Positions 1 through 11,233 of a stretch of DNA of 64,000 nucleotides are shown here, in pieces. Source of the DNA: Coniella vitis (Eukaryota > Ascomycota > Sordariomycetes > Diaporthales > Schizoparmaceae); assembly GCA_011317545.1 (NCBI GenBank), contig WUJK01000002.1:3038001-3102000 (forward strand), in the 5' to 3' direction. The number at the start of each line of letters is the position of its first letter. Within the stretch, counting starts at the first letter, position 1. The position numbers were made by a program, and so were the translations under genes. Below the pieces are notes generated by a model. It did not search any database and was not told the origin of the DNA. It worked only from the letters and a program-made list of their open reading frames with translations.

Positions 1-816
1 GACTGTTCATTGGATTGCTCTTTTGGCTCTCTTCCCACTCCTTGCGCATCTCGGGGTCCACTGGCGAGAACAACCATGTCAGCATCTCGGTTGAAAGAAC
101 GGCGTTATCTTGAAATCGCTGAAAGGAGGGAGTATGGTTGGCTTACTGTTATCCACAAGCTTGGGCATTCCGACGAACAGCACCATGCTGACCAGGCCCA
201 GCAGTATCATGGGGTTTTTGAGAATGCTCAAAACATTGACTGGGAGGATGAGAGGGGTTGTTAGCAGAGGATTTCTGTTCCTGTTCCATGTAGGGACTCC
301 ATAGCGGATAAACATACAACTACTCCTTTCCATATAAAAGCCCTTTTGGCCCACAACCCGCAAAGCCAAGCTCCCGCCACTCAACGTCTCAACCGCCTCA
401 CCCTTGTTATCCCAGTCATTGCCCCGGTACGTCTCCCATGCGCTGACCTTGAGCGCAGCGCCATCGTGCTCTTGCTGTCCCTGCCCCGGTGTGCTAGTAC
501 CCGCAACAACAGGCACCACGTCCACGCGCAGCGGCGCAAATGCGTGGCTGGCACAGTGCACATCAAGTAGGTAGCTCCCCGCCGAGACGTTATGGAAGGT
601 CAAGGTGTTGGATGGTGTAAGCAGAGCCGAGGCGGCGACGCCAAACGATGTGAGCGTTGCGTGGGTCGAAGGTGGGAGGCTGCGCGGGTTCGGCAGGATG
701 TGAGACGGTGGAATGTGGAGGGTGAGCGAGGTAGTTGTTACTGCTGCTGCCGCTGCTGCCGTCCATGTGGCTAGGGAGAGGAGGGAGAGAAGCGGGGTCA
801 TGATGGATGCGTGCAT
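1..816 (-). CDS. EMC7: ER membrane protein complex subunit 7 (EMC7), 3' end beyond window
   Basis: EMC7 is a lumenal beta-sandwich, single-span subunit of the ER membrane complex, which inserts and folds multi-pass membrane proteins. I read exons 816-318, 239-147 and 60-1; the stop lies off the left edge. The start at 816 gives a signal peptide (MHASIMTPLLSLL...) with an Ala-rich h-region. The lumenal domain follows (LTFHNVSAGSYLLDVHC, KVSAWETYRGNDW), then a transmembrane helix, PMILLGLVSMVLFVGMPKLV. Removing intron 240-317 joins SS to FNVLSILKNP. Removing 61-146 joins VDN to MDPEMRKEWEESQKSN, the charged cytosolic tail typical of EMC7. Reading straight through the introns gives non-homologous tails, so both are well supported. 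An in-frame ATG is also present 5 codons downstream. Family call is firm; the full C-terminus is not visible. Confidence 0.9.
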
Positions 817-1184
817 TGTTGCGGTCGTTTTGCCGTTGCGTATTGGCGAGGCTGTAGATGGTTGGCGACAGCTGCCGCTCTTCTGTACTATGTAGGCCGC
901 CTTTATGCTTGGGTGGGTCTGGGGGTCGTAGGTGAGCGACCGGGGGTCTCCCTGTATACTGTCGTTTACAGGTTGCGCCTTCTCAAGAACCTTATGTATG
1001 TAGGTACATGGGCTACGACTAGGCATTTCACAATTGTCCTCGCATTCAGGTATTCTGCTACTTGTATTGCTACAGAGGCTGTCTTGCTAGACCTTGGCTG
1101 AGGTGTATCTACTTCGAACTTCATGATGGCATCGAGCGTGATGCTAAGCGCTTCTACTGCTTCAGCAGATTCCCAGTCATCTGT
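817..1184. other. Intergenic, EMC7 promoter / homocysteine synthase 3' flank
   Basis: No coding sequence is supported. It holds the 5' flank of EMC7 and the 3' flank of the next gene, which points the same way. One copy of the dispersed 9-mer TACTATGTA lies at 886-894, about 70 bp upstream of the EMC7 start. Confidence 0.7.
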
Positions 1185-2963
1185 CTAGACAACTGTTGGA
1201 GCAGCCTCTCTCTCCTTGGCCCGGGGACTGCTCTCTTCGCCCTCCGTTGTGGCTGCAGACGAAGCCTTGAATGACTGTTCGAAATCGGCAATAATATCGT
1301 CAATGTGCTCGGTGCCAACAGAGATTCGGATGAGGTCCTGTGGCGAGTTTGTCAGTCTCAATTTCCGGTAGACTTCCGCAATGCTGAATATACGGTAGCT
1401 CACCTCAGTCACGCCTGAACTCTCTTTCTCTTCGTCAGACAGCTGCTCGTGCGTTGTTGTCCAGGGATGGATGGCGAGCGTCTTCGAATCTCCTACATTA
1501 GCCAAGTTGGACACGAGCTTGAAACCATCGACCACTTGGCTGCCCGCCGCGCCGCCTCCCTTCACACCAAAACTGAGCACACCGCCAAAGCCCCTCTTTA
1601 GGTACTTCTTGGCCAGCTCGTGGCTGTGGTGGCTCTGGAGGCCGGGGTACGAGACCCAGCTCACATAAGGGCTCTTCTCGAGATACTGTGCCAGCGCCAA
1701 CGCATTCTGCGCATGACGCTCCGCACGGAGACTGAGCGTTTCGATGCCTAGGAGCAGCTGCTGCGCCGCAAAGGGGTTCAGACACGATCCCAGATCGCGC
1801 AGAATCTCGACGCGGACGCGAATGATGAAGGTGATGGGCCCAAACGTCTCCCAGAACTTGAGGCCATGGTACCCTTCCGAAGGCTCGACCATTTGTGGGA
1901 AGCGTTTGGCGTGCTTGCCCCAGTCGAACTTGCCGGCATCGATCACGACTCCGCCAATTGTTGTGCCGTGGCCACCAATCCACTTGGTCGCGGAGTGCAC
2001 GACGACTATAGTACTTGGCATTAACAAGGAGGCTGGTGTATGGTAAGCATTTGTCAAGCGTAGGTAGACTCACTGTCTGCGCCATGGTCAATAGGTCTGG
2101 TATAGTATCCTCCAGCGCCAAACGTGTTATCCACAACAACAGGCACGCCCTTCTCATGCGCCAGCTTCGCAATCTTGTCCAGGTCCGGCACGTTATACCG
2201 AGGGTTACCGATGCTCTCCAAGTACACAGCCTTGGTCTTGTCATCGATAGCAGCAGCCAGCTTTTCCGGATCGTCGCCGTCCACAAACTTGGTCTGAATG
2301 CCCAGTCGAGGCAACGTGACCTTGAGCTGGTTATACGTGCCGCCGTAGAGGTTCGAAGTCGACACGATATTGTCACCTGCATGCGCCAAGGCAGCAAACA
2401 CCATGAACTGCGCAGCCTGGCCGGAGGAGGCGGCAACTGCAGCTACGCCGCCTTCAAGGGCTGCCAGACGCTTTTCAAAGACGTCGACTGTAGGCTGTTG
2501 TTGCTCAAGTATTCCCCACTCTCAGTAAGCTGGTTGGATATTATTTCCCCCATTCTTCCTCGATGCGACCTGGGTTTCTATTGGGCTCTTCATGGTTCAA
2601 ACTCACGTTCATGATGCGACTGTAAATATTGCCAAATTCCTTGAGGCCAAAGAGCCTTGCTCCTTGTGCAGAGTCGTTGAAGACATAGCTCTGTAGAGTA
2701 TTGCATTATTGGTCTACATATTCTCATCAAAGAAACAGAATACGCCAGCTTGATTGATCCTTACCGTTGTTGAATAAATCGGCACGGCTCTCGATCTGGT
2801 GGTTGAATCCACCTCTTGTCTATATGGCAAAGAGTCAGTACCCATCGTCTCGTCCGCATGGTAATGTCAGATCGTGGTCAGAGAAGAGCATTATTCCCAC
2901 GTGGGCACGCACTCACCCCGCATGAAGCTGAAGGGTCTCGAAATGGGTACTGAGGTCAGACAT
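1185..2963 (-). CDS. O-acetylhomoserine sulfhydrylase (homocysteine synthase)
   Basis: This is the cytosolic PLP enzyme that makes homocysteine from O-acetylhomoserine and sulfide, the Met17/Met25/CysD step of sulfur assimilation. Six exons (2963-2917, 2819-2765, 2690-2607, 2494-2074, 2005-1404, 1337-1185) give 453 aa, close to the usual 430-450. The start MSDLSTHFETLQLHAGQ is characteristic. The Cys/Met-metabolism PLP domain is complete: SRAVPIYSTTSYVF, ASSGQAAQFMVF, SNLYGGTYNQLKVT, VVDNTFGAGGY, and the PLP lysine near residue 210 in HSATKWIGGHG. The C-terminal domain ends in DLIRISVGTEHIDDIIADF plus a short variable tail. The intron 2006-2073 acceptor (ACTATAG) is fixed by restoring ADIVVHSATK. 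Cystathionine gamma-synthase is less likely given the N-terminus and length. A CCCACGTGGG palindrome lies in intron 1. Confidence 0.96.
2896..2905. promoter_or_regulatory. E-box palindrome CCCACGTGGG in intron 1
   Basis: A perfect 10-bp palindrome with a CACGTG core lies inside the first intron of the homocysteine synthase gene, 58-67 bp downstream of the start codon. CACGTG is the Cbf1-type bHLH core that drives sulfur-amino-acid genes in yeast. A role here is inference only. Confidence 0.35.
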
Positions 2964-4300
2964 TTTTCTGAATCAATGATTTTGTCGTCTAAATATTTCC
3001 TGCGCTATATCAAGAAAAGGCTGCACAATTATAAGTAGAGATCACAGTGTTGATTACAAATGTTTTTTATAACAAAGAAAAAAGCCAAACTGAAGGGGGG
3101 AAACCTATTTTATAATTTACATTCCAGAAAGTACTTGATCTGCTTGCCGATCCCTCCCCCACACTATATTTGCGGCTGATTGTCCCTCTCCACCCCCCTC
3201 CCCCAAAACTTGTAAGCTGATAGAGAGAGGGCTACTATAGTAGAGACATCTTGGATTCGGACGTCTGGGATTTGGGAGAGAGTGGGGTGAGAAGAAGAGG
3301 GTATTCTAGCGAGCACGTCATCTCGAGCTCCAACGTCGCATGCAGCACTAGAGAGGTTTTTGGATGTAACGACTTGGAAGCGGGCAGCCAACGCCGCTTT
3401 TACCATATGGCGCCCGAGAAGGGTTGGCTTGGCTTGGCTGTAACGGCGAGGTTCGAATTTGATGCCAATGGGCTAACTGATGATTTGTGGTAGCAGTTGA
3501 CTAGAAATATTAGAGCTCCATTTGCGCGATGTGCATCTGGTTGACGTCAAGGCGTAGTTTGGTAAGTACTAAGACAATGTGTAAAGCTTGACATTTTGCA
3601 GATGCTCATTTAGAGAGAGATTTGATGTGTGCGCGCGATCAGTACACGATTGAGATCAGGAGCGAAGGAAGAAAGCAAATATGCTCGTATGCTATTCATT
3701 CAAGATATCGATGGCATTGACTACCTGTGCATCACAAAGCTGTCAGAAATGGCCGATCAGAACATCCATTCATGGTGAGGAAGCACGTCCAACCTCGGTC
3801 AATTTCAGAACATCACGGTCTTGTGAAAGTCGACGTGGTAATTAAAAAAAAATATGACATTGAAGCATTATACACCCATTTTCGCCATTGCCAAATCCGA
3901 TAGCAATAGTGGTCAAGTAAGTTCGTAAGCCAGCCCAGCCAGCTTGAACCAGCACAGCTGGCACGTTTCAGTAGCAAAAACAACAAAATTACCTAGTCTT
4001 TTCATCCTTTCCCAGCAACGACTTCGTCGTCACTGCCCACAAAGGTCGCCAGCTCCCATTCTTCATCCGAGACATCATGCCCCCCGGGCTGTCTGTCTTC
4101 AGCCCGGGGGACCCGATCAGGCCAGGCTTTGAACTGCGGGCTGAGGATACTAGCAGCGACCGCCCCAGCAGCCACCACGATATGATGGGCCCTGGATCCA
4201 GTCCCCGTCAGAACCGTCGGCACAAAGCCATAGAATGCCTTACCTGTGCCATCTCCACCAAAGAATGAGCCACTGGTACTTTTCGGTCCTTGCCCCTGGC
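2964..4300. other. Intergenic region without a supported gene
   Basis: This holds the promoter side of the homocysteine synthase gene and the 3' flank of the MARVEL gene. A short minus-strand open frame at 4002-4223 has a plausible-looking acidic end, but it has no clear start, domain or splice partner. A CYS3-like half match, ATGGCGCC, occurs near 3406. I see no RNA gene. Confidence 0.6.
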
Positions 4301-4974
4301 TTAAGCCGCCATGGCAGCCTCCTTCATTGGGGGACCACGCTGGTCGAACTGGGCCTGCGAGTTGCCACCACTTCGGCCGCCGTTGCCCCCGTGGAGGCCC
4401 GCAAACCCCCCCTTAAGAGCATCCTTGAGGGTCAGACCGGCAGTAGCAGTCCATAGAAGCCACTCGAAGGAGCCAAAGACGGTGGCCGCACGAGCGGAGC
4501 TGCAGACGGCGCCACGGCAAAAGAGCAGCTTGGACAGGAAGACGGCCAGGGCAATGAAGCCAGCAAAGTAGAATATGACGTTGGTAAGCTCGAGAGCGAG
4601 AACGGCCCACGGGTGATGGACTGTACGAGTCAGCCGTGATACTTTTGTCTTGTGCGTTGTTGAGCAGAAGCCGAGGGAGAGAACTGACATTTTGGCAAGA
4701 AACGGGGTGCGACCTCCAGGTACGCCACAGAAATCAGGGTGAAGAGTGGTATGAAGACCATGAAGTTGACTTGGGATGGCGACGACGTCAATGTCTCAAC
4801 GTCGTACCAGTTGGCAACTGAGAGCGGGTTTGCGTTAGAATCAATTGCCACGACAGTGAGCCCCAATGCGACTTAGCGCAGACGATTTCGCTTACCGTAT
4901 GCCGCAAGACCGAGGATGATGATGGCAAGAACGCTTTGCACGGCGCGCAGAGCGAGCATTACTGGGAAAGCCAT
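4301..4974 (-). CDS. MARVEL-domain four-helix membrane protein (Nce102-like)
   Basis: Three exons (4974-4896, 4817-4689, 4620-4301) give 175 aa, the usual size for fungal MARVEL / non-classical export proteins of the plasma membrane and eisosome. Four hydrophobic segments are visible: RAVQSVLAIIILGLAAY, FMVFIPLFTLISVAYL, VLALELTNVIFYFAGFIALAVFL and ATVFGSFEWLLWTATAGLTL. Between helices 3 and 4 is a loop with two cysteines (CRGAVC). The C-terminus is Gly/Asn-rich and hydrophilic (GGNGGRSGGNSQAQF). Removing the introns restores AAY-VANWYDVETL and LPK-FHHPWAVLALE. Family members act in membrane domain organisation and sphingolipid or stress signalling; I cannot assign a specific role. Not to be confused with the larger tetraspanin or claudin families. 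Confidence 0.85.
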
Positions 4975-5524
4975 GTCTATTATGTAGCGGGCGTTGAACT
5001 TGTCGCGTCGCTGGTTCTCGCGGGTCTGGAGATCGGAATGGGAAAGTCGTGAAGTCGCGTGGTTTTCTCTCGCGGTAATCTGCAAGCAACCGGTGCGCTG
5101 GGAGAGAAATGGATACACGAGGAGCGGAATATCAAGACAAGAGACCCAAGAAGTGAAAGGAGAATCTGTGGGTAGATAGAGTTAATAAGTGCATGAACAA
5201 GAAGGACGAGCATGAGACCCGGTATTTAGAAGCCGTAAGCTTTTGCCCAGCTCGCCCAGGCACATCATACCCGGCTTGGGAGGCTTGGAAGGCTTGGTTC
5301 AAAGTTGAACCAAGTTGAACCAAGTGCCTCGAGCGTGCCTCTTCTGAAGCCTATATGAAACACGGCATCGACAGCACACCCTGGTCGCGACCGTCGCCGC
5401 CCAAAGTTCTGGGGAGGGCAGCGTCAATGCTGAGATTGTCCAGGGATGGTCCTGCCCTGATTAGTGCGTAGCAGGACATCAGCCGGTGGAGGTGTCCAAC
5501 AGACACCTATGAGATTGACACCCT

Positions 5525-5560
5525 TGGCGGATTTTGGCGGATTTTGGCGGATTTTGGCGG
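5525..5560. repeat. Short tandem repeat, 10-bp unit ATTTTGGCGG
   Basis: Three full copies of ATTTTGGCGG follow a partial unit in intergenic DNA. It is a simple minisatellite with no coding context. Confidence 0.9.
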
Positions 5561-7251
5561 GCACGGCTGGCCTATCTGCCTATTTGAAGAGTCGCTGGTT
5601 GGCTGAGCTCAGTCTTTTTTCGGCAGTCAAGTGCATGAGTTTGTAACGAGGCTGTGCAAGTCAGTTCAAGATGAGTGTCCAGGCTTGTCTGGATATAAGT
5701 ACATCGCATTGGGGCTCATGTGCACACTCATATCCCGCTGTGAATGGATCGTACATGGAAAGATGGTATGCAATGAGTCTGCGAGCTGGCTGCCGGCTTC
5801 TTGCGCACCAGCCAGCCAGCCCAACTGGGCTCTATCTCGCATTGGCCTGCAGCCTCGCCAGCTCGCTTTTGGACAAGGCTGAAGGCGACATGGCGCAACA
5901 GCAGATGCAGCAGCAGAAACACAGCGTCCGTGCTCGCGCGTTATGCTATGTAGAGAAGAGGAAATCGTGCACGCGTGGTGGCTGCAGACGGAAGTCGGAT
6001 AGTGGTGAAACAAGACGTTTGCGCGGCTTATTCGTCTTGTTTTCGATTGGCAAACCTTTCGATACCTTGGCAGTCTCCAAACAGTAGCAGTGCGCGGCGT
6101 CTGGTCTCGGCCACGAAGTGATACTGATGGCAGACAGACACATCAGCCAAACTTTTGCCGATGCAACGCCAAGCACAGAACCGCCAGGCCTTTATAACAA
6201 AGGCGTCCGCATCACTGGGCGCCAAGCTTGTCCTGTGAACACGGAGCTCGCAGCCAAAACGAGCACCAACGGGGCTCTGTGCGAATGAAGGGTCGACCGT
6301 CCAGAACACCCTGCTCAACATTCGAGGGCAGCTTTGCGCTATCGACCAGAAGCCTTCACTGCTTCTCTGGTGAGCCTCAAGCTGCCTGCCACCGCGCCTG
6401 CTGTGGCGCCTGGACGCATCAAGCGATAATCTTCTGGACAATCGGCAAACGAGCAGAGACCGAGACGTACGGAATGCTGACTAGGCAAAACACTGAGTTG
6501 TCTCTTAGCTCGACCTAGTCCAGATGGCACCATTGGGCAAACGTCGATCGATGCTGTGGGCTTCTAGCGGTTCGGCAGTCTGCTTGGGGAGAGTCAACTC
6601 GCTCACCTACCAAACCAACGGCGTGCTGTGTGGTTAGTCTTGGGCTGGAGGAGATAAGCAGGGAATCAGCGGACCAATCAGGTGCCGGATGAAAGTGATT
6701 GGGTCGGTGTACGGTCAAGTTACTTGGCTCGACGGTGCGTCCCCGGGCGTGCTCCGATGCATGTGAGGATCCTGCGCCAACCACAGGATCTCGTGATCCC
6801 TCCTCCTATGGATACATAGTAGTAGGATAAAGCGGCCACTAGGTATCTCGTTGGATGTAGTCATTTAGGCAGTGCTGTGTATATATGTACGTATATAGTG
6901 ACATATGCCTATCTAGGTAGGCACTCGTGTTCATGTCTTCAAGCAGCGAGAGTACTGGACACTGTTATTGGTACAGGTGCATTCATGGATTCTCCAGGGC
7001 CACTGCAGCACCATTTTCGTTAGACGTAGCGCTCTGCCAAGCTATCATACATTTGGAGCCCACAGGATGAACAGATGGGACACGCTAGATCATAACACGC
7101 AGTAGATGCTGCCAGATGCTATCCCAGAATACGCTTTCACAAAAGAACAAAAGAGAAGAAAAAAGCGATGCCGCTATGCAGACATAGATTCGCGGGGAAC
7201 AAGTGGGGAGTCGCTCCAGCAGAGGCGACTATTCTGGGACCATTTTCTCCG

Positions 7252-7286
7252 TACATAGTATACATAGTAGTGCTATGTACTATGTA
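7252..7286. repeat. Cluster of three TACATAGTA/TACTATGTA 9-mers
   Basis: Copies lie at 7252-7260, 7261-7269 (directly abutting) and 7278-7286 (inverted), about 450-490 bp upstream of the acyl-CoA synthetase start. It is one of the densest clusters of the dispersed motif. Confidence 0.85.
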
Positions 7287-7341
7287 ACCATTTCTCTTGC
7301 GAAATGCAGCCGTGGAACTCCCCATGCCACTGTAGGATTTG

Positions 7342-7347
7342 CCGAGG
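7342..7347 (-). promoter_or_regulatory. CCTCGG core (FarA/FarB/CTF1-type site), distal
   Basis: CCGAGG on the + strand (CCTCGG on the minus strand) lies about 390 bp upstream of the acyl-CoA synthetase start. CCTCGG is the known core recognised by fungal fatty-acid regulators FarA/FarB. A 6-mer alone is weak evidence. Confidence 0.3.
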
Positions 7348-7563
7348 CTTCTCGGCTGACCCACCTGAAGCGCAGCTAACGTTGAATTCCCCGGACTGTC
7401 TACTGTAGATCCGCTGCACAGCTTCCCCAAAGAGATACGCCACGTGAAGTACTTGCTTCCACGCTACCAACATGTCTTTCCCGACTTCATCTTTTCTTTG
7501 TTTTTCGCCGTTGCACTGTATCACATACCATCGAGCCCGCTTTCTTCGCTGTCTTCTCGATAA

Positions 7564-7569
7564 CCTCGG
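7564..7569 (+). promoter_or_regulatory. CCTCGG core (FarA/FarB/CTF1-type site), proximal
   Basis: This second CCTCGG lies about 170 bp upstream of the start of a peroxisomal acyl-CoA synthetase, the type of gene controlled by FarA/FarB. The two sites together are more suggestive than either alone. Confidence 0.35.
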
Positions 7570-7738
7570 TATTCTCAAGTCTTCTCCTCGCTAGGACTCG
7601 CGCATCGCCAACGCGCTTTGCATCTCGGAATCGCCACTTGCTCCAACCTTCCTGCGCGCATCGGGCCCAATATAGTCTCAGCCTTCGAAATCAGTCATAG
7701 CCATATCCTTCGAAGACTCCACGGGTATATCCTTCGAT

Positions 7739-10015
7739 ATGACGCAGGATCCCCAAGTCAAGGCCCTCATCCAAAAGGGCAGCACGCCCCCTCCTCCTGG
7801 GTCTCCGTACAGCCTGCCCATCCCCAGCTCTGAGCGCGAGAACCGCACCGCAATCTATCGCAACTGGGCCTTTCGCGACGGGCCTCTTCTCGAACGGTTG
7901 GAGCCAAATGCTACAACTCTACACGATCTGTTCCAGCAAACGTTTCAGGCCCGGCCAAACAAGCGCGTGCTCGGTTGGCGGCCTTGGAATCCATCCACCA
8001 AGACCTGGGACGCTAAATATGTTTGGCTAACTGGTGCCGAGGTTGCCGAGCGCAGCAAAAACCTCGGTGCCGGTATTGCAGAGCTACACCAGAGGATTGG
8101 CATCACGGAGCAAAAGTATGGTGTTGGCATCTGGGCGCAGAACAGACCCGAGTGGCAGATCACAGGTCGGTACCTCAAGGCCCAGCACTCTACTCTAGCA
8201 AGACACTTCCGCAACGACGCAAATGCTGACTGACAACAACTCCAGAGATTGCATTGATTACCCAGTCCCTGTTTGCCGTTACCCTGTACGAGACCCTCGG
8301 CCCTCAGACCAGCGAATACATCATCAACCATGGCGAGCTTGCCTGTGTGGTCTGCTCCCTCCCACACGTCCCGACTTTGCTCAAGATTGCACCGAAAGTG
8401 CCCTCGCTCAAGCTGATCATTACCCTTGACCCGCTCGATGGCGGCGACATGGCCGGACACTCCAAACGGGACTTGCTCAACAAATTGGCAGTGGACAGTG
8501 GCATACAGATATTTTCCATCTCCGAGGTGGAGGCACTGGGACAGCAGTCTGGACGCCCGATGCGCCCTCCTCAGTCGACCGATATCTTCACCATCAACTA
8601 CACATCTGGAACGACGGGCAATCCCAAGGGTGTTGTGCTTGACCATGCGAACGCGGTCGCTGGCATCTCATGCGCTCGCTCTGCGGATACCGTGAGGGAA
8701 GGAGATGTACACATCTCCTACCTACCACTGGCACACATCTATGGCCGCATGATCGACCAAGCGGCCATTGTTTCCGGTGCATCTGTGGGGTATTTCCATG
8801 GCGATATTGCGTCCCTGGTTGAAGATCTCAAAATTCTCAGGCCTACAGGCTTCATGTCCGTGCCCCGACTCTACAACCGTTTCCAGTCTGCCATTAGTCA
8901 AGCCACTATCCAGGCTGATGGTGTCAAGGGTGCACTCTCACGCCACGTAGTCAATACCAAAAAGGCCAACATGAAACTGCCCCAGGGCCAGGCCAGCAAC
9001 ACACACTTGCTCTATGACCGGATATGGACGCCAAAGGTCCGTGCTGCCGTTGGCCTAGATCGTGTGCGCTCCATGGTCAGTGGAAGTGCGCAGCTGGATC
9101 CTGATGTCCACACATTCCTCCGCGCCGCCTTCGGTATTCCCTTCAGCCAGGGCTTTGGCATGACAGAGACATATGCTGTGGGAATTGTGCAGTACGACAA
9201 TGACTTCACCACTGGCAACCTAGGTGCCGTCATGCCCTTTGTGGAGGCTTGTCTCGAGTCTGTGCCTGATCTCGAGTACACGGTGCATGACAAGCCCAAC
9301 CCACGCGGAGAGCTTCTTCTCCGCGGGCCTATTGTGTTCAAGGGTTACTACAAAAATGAGGAAGAGACTAAGAAGACCCTCGAGGCTGATGGGTGGTTTC
9401 ACACGGGCGACATCTGTGAGATTGACAGCCTGGGCCGCTTCAAGATCATTGATCGAAAGAAGAACGTGCTCAAGCTGGCTCAGGGTGAGTATATCTCACC
9501 CGAGCGCATCGAGAATGTCTATCTTGGCAGCACTTCTCTTATTCAGATGGCCTTTGTGCATGGCGACCCTAACAAAGACTGTTTGGTTGCCGTCTTTGGC
9601 ATCGACCCGGAGACCTTTGCTCCTTATGCAAGCAAGATTCTCAAGACGACCGTTTCCCCGACTGATCACCATGCGCTCAAGGCGGCTGCCAACGATCCCA
9701 AGGTCAAGAAGGCTTTCTTGAAGTTGTTGGATGACATTGGCAGACGCCACAAGTTCAACGGCTACGAAAAGGTTAGGAACTGCTACATGGACATTGAGCC
9801 ATTTTCCATCGACAATGAGCTCTTCACACCAACGTAAGTTCCACATCTCAATTTCCATATGCTCTCCTACTTTCCCCGGTTCTTGGTTGTACTAATCATG
9901 AAACTACAGCCTCAAAATCAAGCGCCCACAGACCGCAAGGGCCTTCAGGAAGGAGATTGACGTCATGTACGAGGAGATCGCGAACCAAACCGAGCCAGCC
10001 AAAGCAAAGCTCTAG
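7739..10015 (+). CDS. Peroxisomal long-chain fatty acyl-CoA synthetase
   Basis: The enzyme activates fatty acids to acyl-CoA with ATP and CoA, feeding beta-oxidation. Exons 7739-8165, 8246-9833 and 9910-10015 give 706 aa, typical of Faa-type enzymes. The AMP-binding P-loop is YTSGTTGNPKGVVLDH at about residues 261-276. Further family motifs are ISYLPLAHIYGRM, QGFGMTETYAVG, GWFHTGDICEID and FKIIDRKKNVLKLAQGEYISPERIE (the fatty-acyl-CoA synthetase signature). The third exon supplies TLKIKRPQTARAFRKEIDVMYEEI and ends in KAKL. AKL is a type-1 peroxisomal targeting signal, visible only once the last intron (9834-9909) is removed. The signal argues for the peroxisomal rather than the ER or lipid-droplet paralogue. 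Two CCTCGG sites upstream fit fatty-acid induction. Confidence 0.95.
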
Positions 10016-11233
10016 GCATCTCCTCAGCTGATGTGACTGTTGGCCAATTACGGCTCTTGTATTACTTGCTGTTTAATGGCTATATCGACATTTGCCTTGC
10101 CGTAATATCTCGCCATGTTATCTGTCATGAGCACTTGATCTCAACACATAGATTTGCTACACTCGCATAGTGGAAAGGATTATTTAAATGTTCCAAGTTG
10201 AAGACGTCTTGCGAATTGTATAATTTCCACGTTGGAGATTTGGGTACTTTGTTCAAATAGATATGGTCAGGAAGCGTGTGCATGTAAGTGTCTTCTCGAT
10301 ATAAGAATGCTGGCACGATTTAGCACATTCTAATAAGCGTGTTTGCAAAAGCAATTGGCTGCATAGAATTTAGCCTATGGTAGACGAACTGCAAGAATAT
10401 ACAAATGGATGTCATAATATGCAAATATACTCATAAATCTGCAATAATGTTCAGTGTTATCAGATAATATCAGATGAAGATGAAAAAGAAAAACTAGCAA
10501 ATATCATATAATATAATAGAATATGCTTGCCAATTTTCGATAGATCAAGCTTGATGTGCTAGTTATCTCTAATGAGAAATCGTAGTTGCGTGAACGAAAG
10601 CTAATAGCAAGCTGGGAACATATGAGCATTTACAAGGTGATTTGAGACTTGGTCCATAGATGTAGGTTTTAGAATTAGATCGAGGAGCAGCATTATAGTC
10701 CTCTAAGTAACTACTATCTAGAAGTAATTTGGCAGCTTTGTATCCTCTTTCTAGGCAGTAGCGACTCTCTTTTCTTCTTTATTCAACCCAATAATCAGCT
10801 ACAACAGCTGCCATTAAGTTTTCAAAACTGTTCTTTGAAGCAATGAAATAAAGATATTATTTTACGTTTTAAAAGATATATTATGAATAGAGTATTGAAT
10901 ATATGCCAAAATTTCTATATGGTTGCTCTTGTTTATTATATTTTCAAAATGTTATATAGGTATAACTCTACTTATATAGCTATTACTAAGCCATTGCTTA
11001 GTAATAGTAATTCTTTTTAAAATAAATTATATTTTTTTTATAAAATTTAAATATAAATATTAAAAAATGTTTTACTTTTAAATTATTTAAATATATTAGT
11101 GTATTTCGCTTATCTTGAAAAATAAAATTTTATTTTATTACTTAACAAGTAGCAAAAAACGTAAGCCGAATTTACCTTTACTTTATATCACTTTCATATG
11201 CTATACCAACGCGTCGGACGATGAAAACCCGCG
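10016..11233. other. AT-rich intergenic block
   Basis: Base composition drops from balanced to extremely AT-rich between about 10380 and 11200, with long A/T runs and many TA steps. No open frame has coding character. The pattern resembles RIP-mutated or decayed repeat DNA, but no recognisable transposon remains by eye. It contains an 11-bp inverted repeat at 10981-11006. Confidence 0.7.
10981..11006. repeat. 11-bp perfect inverted repeat (hairpin)
   Basis: TATTACTAAGC at 10981-10991 and its reverse complement at 10996-11006 are separated by CATT. It lies in AT-rich DNA. It could be a remnant of a small inverted-repeat element or chance in a low-complexity region. Confidence 0.7.

Larger units (their letters stand above)
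4975..7738. other. 2.8-kb intergenic region, shared promoter area
   Basis: This separates the divergent MARVEL (-) and acyl-CoA synthetase (+) genes. No open frame has family features or splice continuity. It holds a short tandem repeat at 5525-5560, four copies of the TACTATGTA-type 9-mer (6813-6821 and a cluster at 7252-7286), and two CCTCGG cores near the acyl-CoA synthetase. Confidence 0.6.

Noticed and set aside
3403..3415. CYS3-type site ATGGCGCC upstream of homocysteine synthase
   Set aside because: Matches only 8 of 10 consensus positions and lies about 440 bp from the start; too weak to list as a site.
4002..4223. Minus-strand open frame with acidic end downstream of the MARVEL gene
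   Set aside because: No ATG of good context, no splice junction linking it to the MARVEL gene in the right phase, and no recognisable family. Could be a 3' UTR frame.
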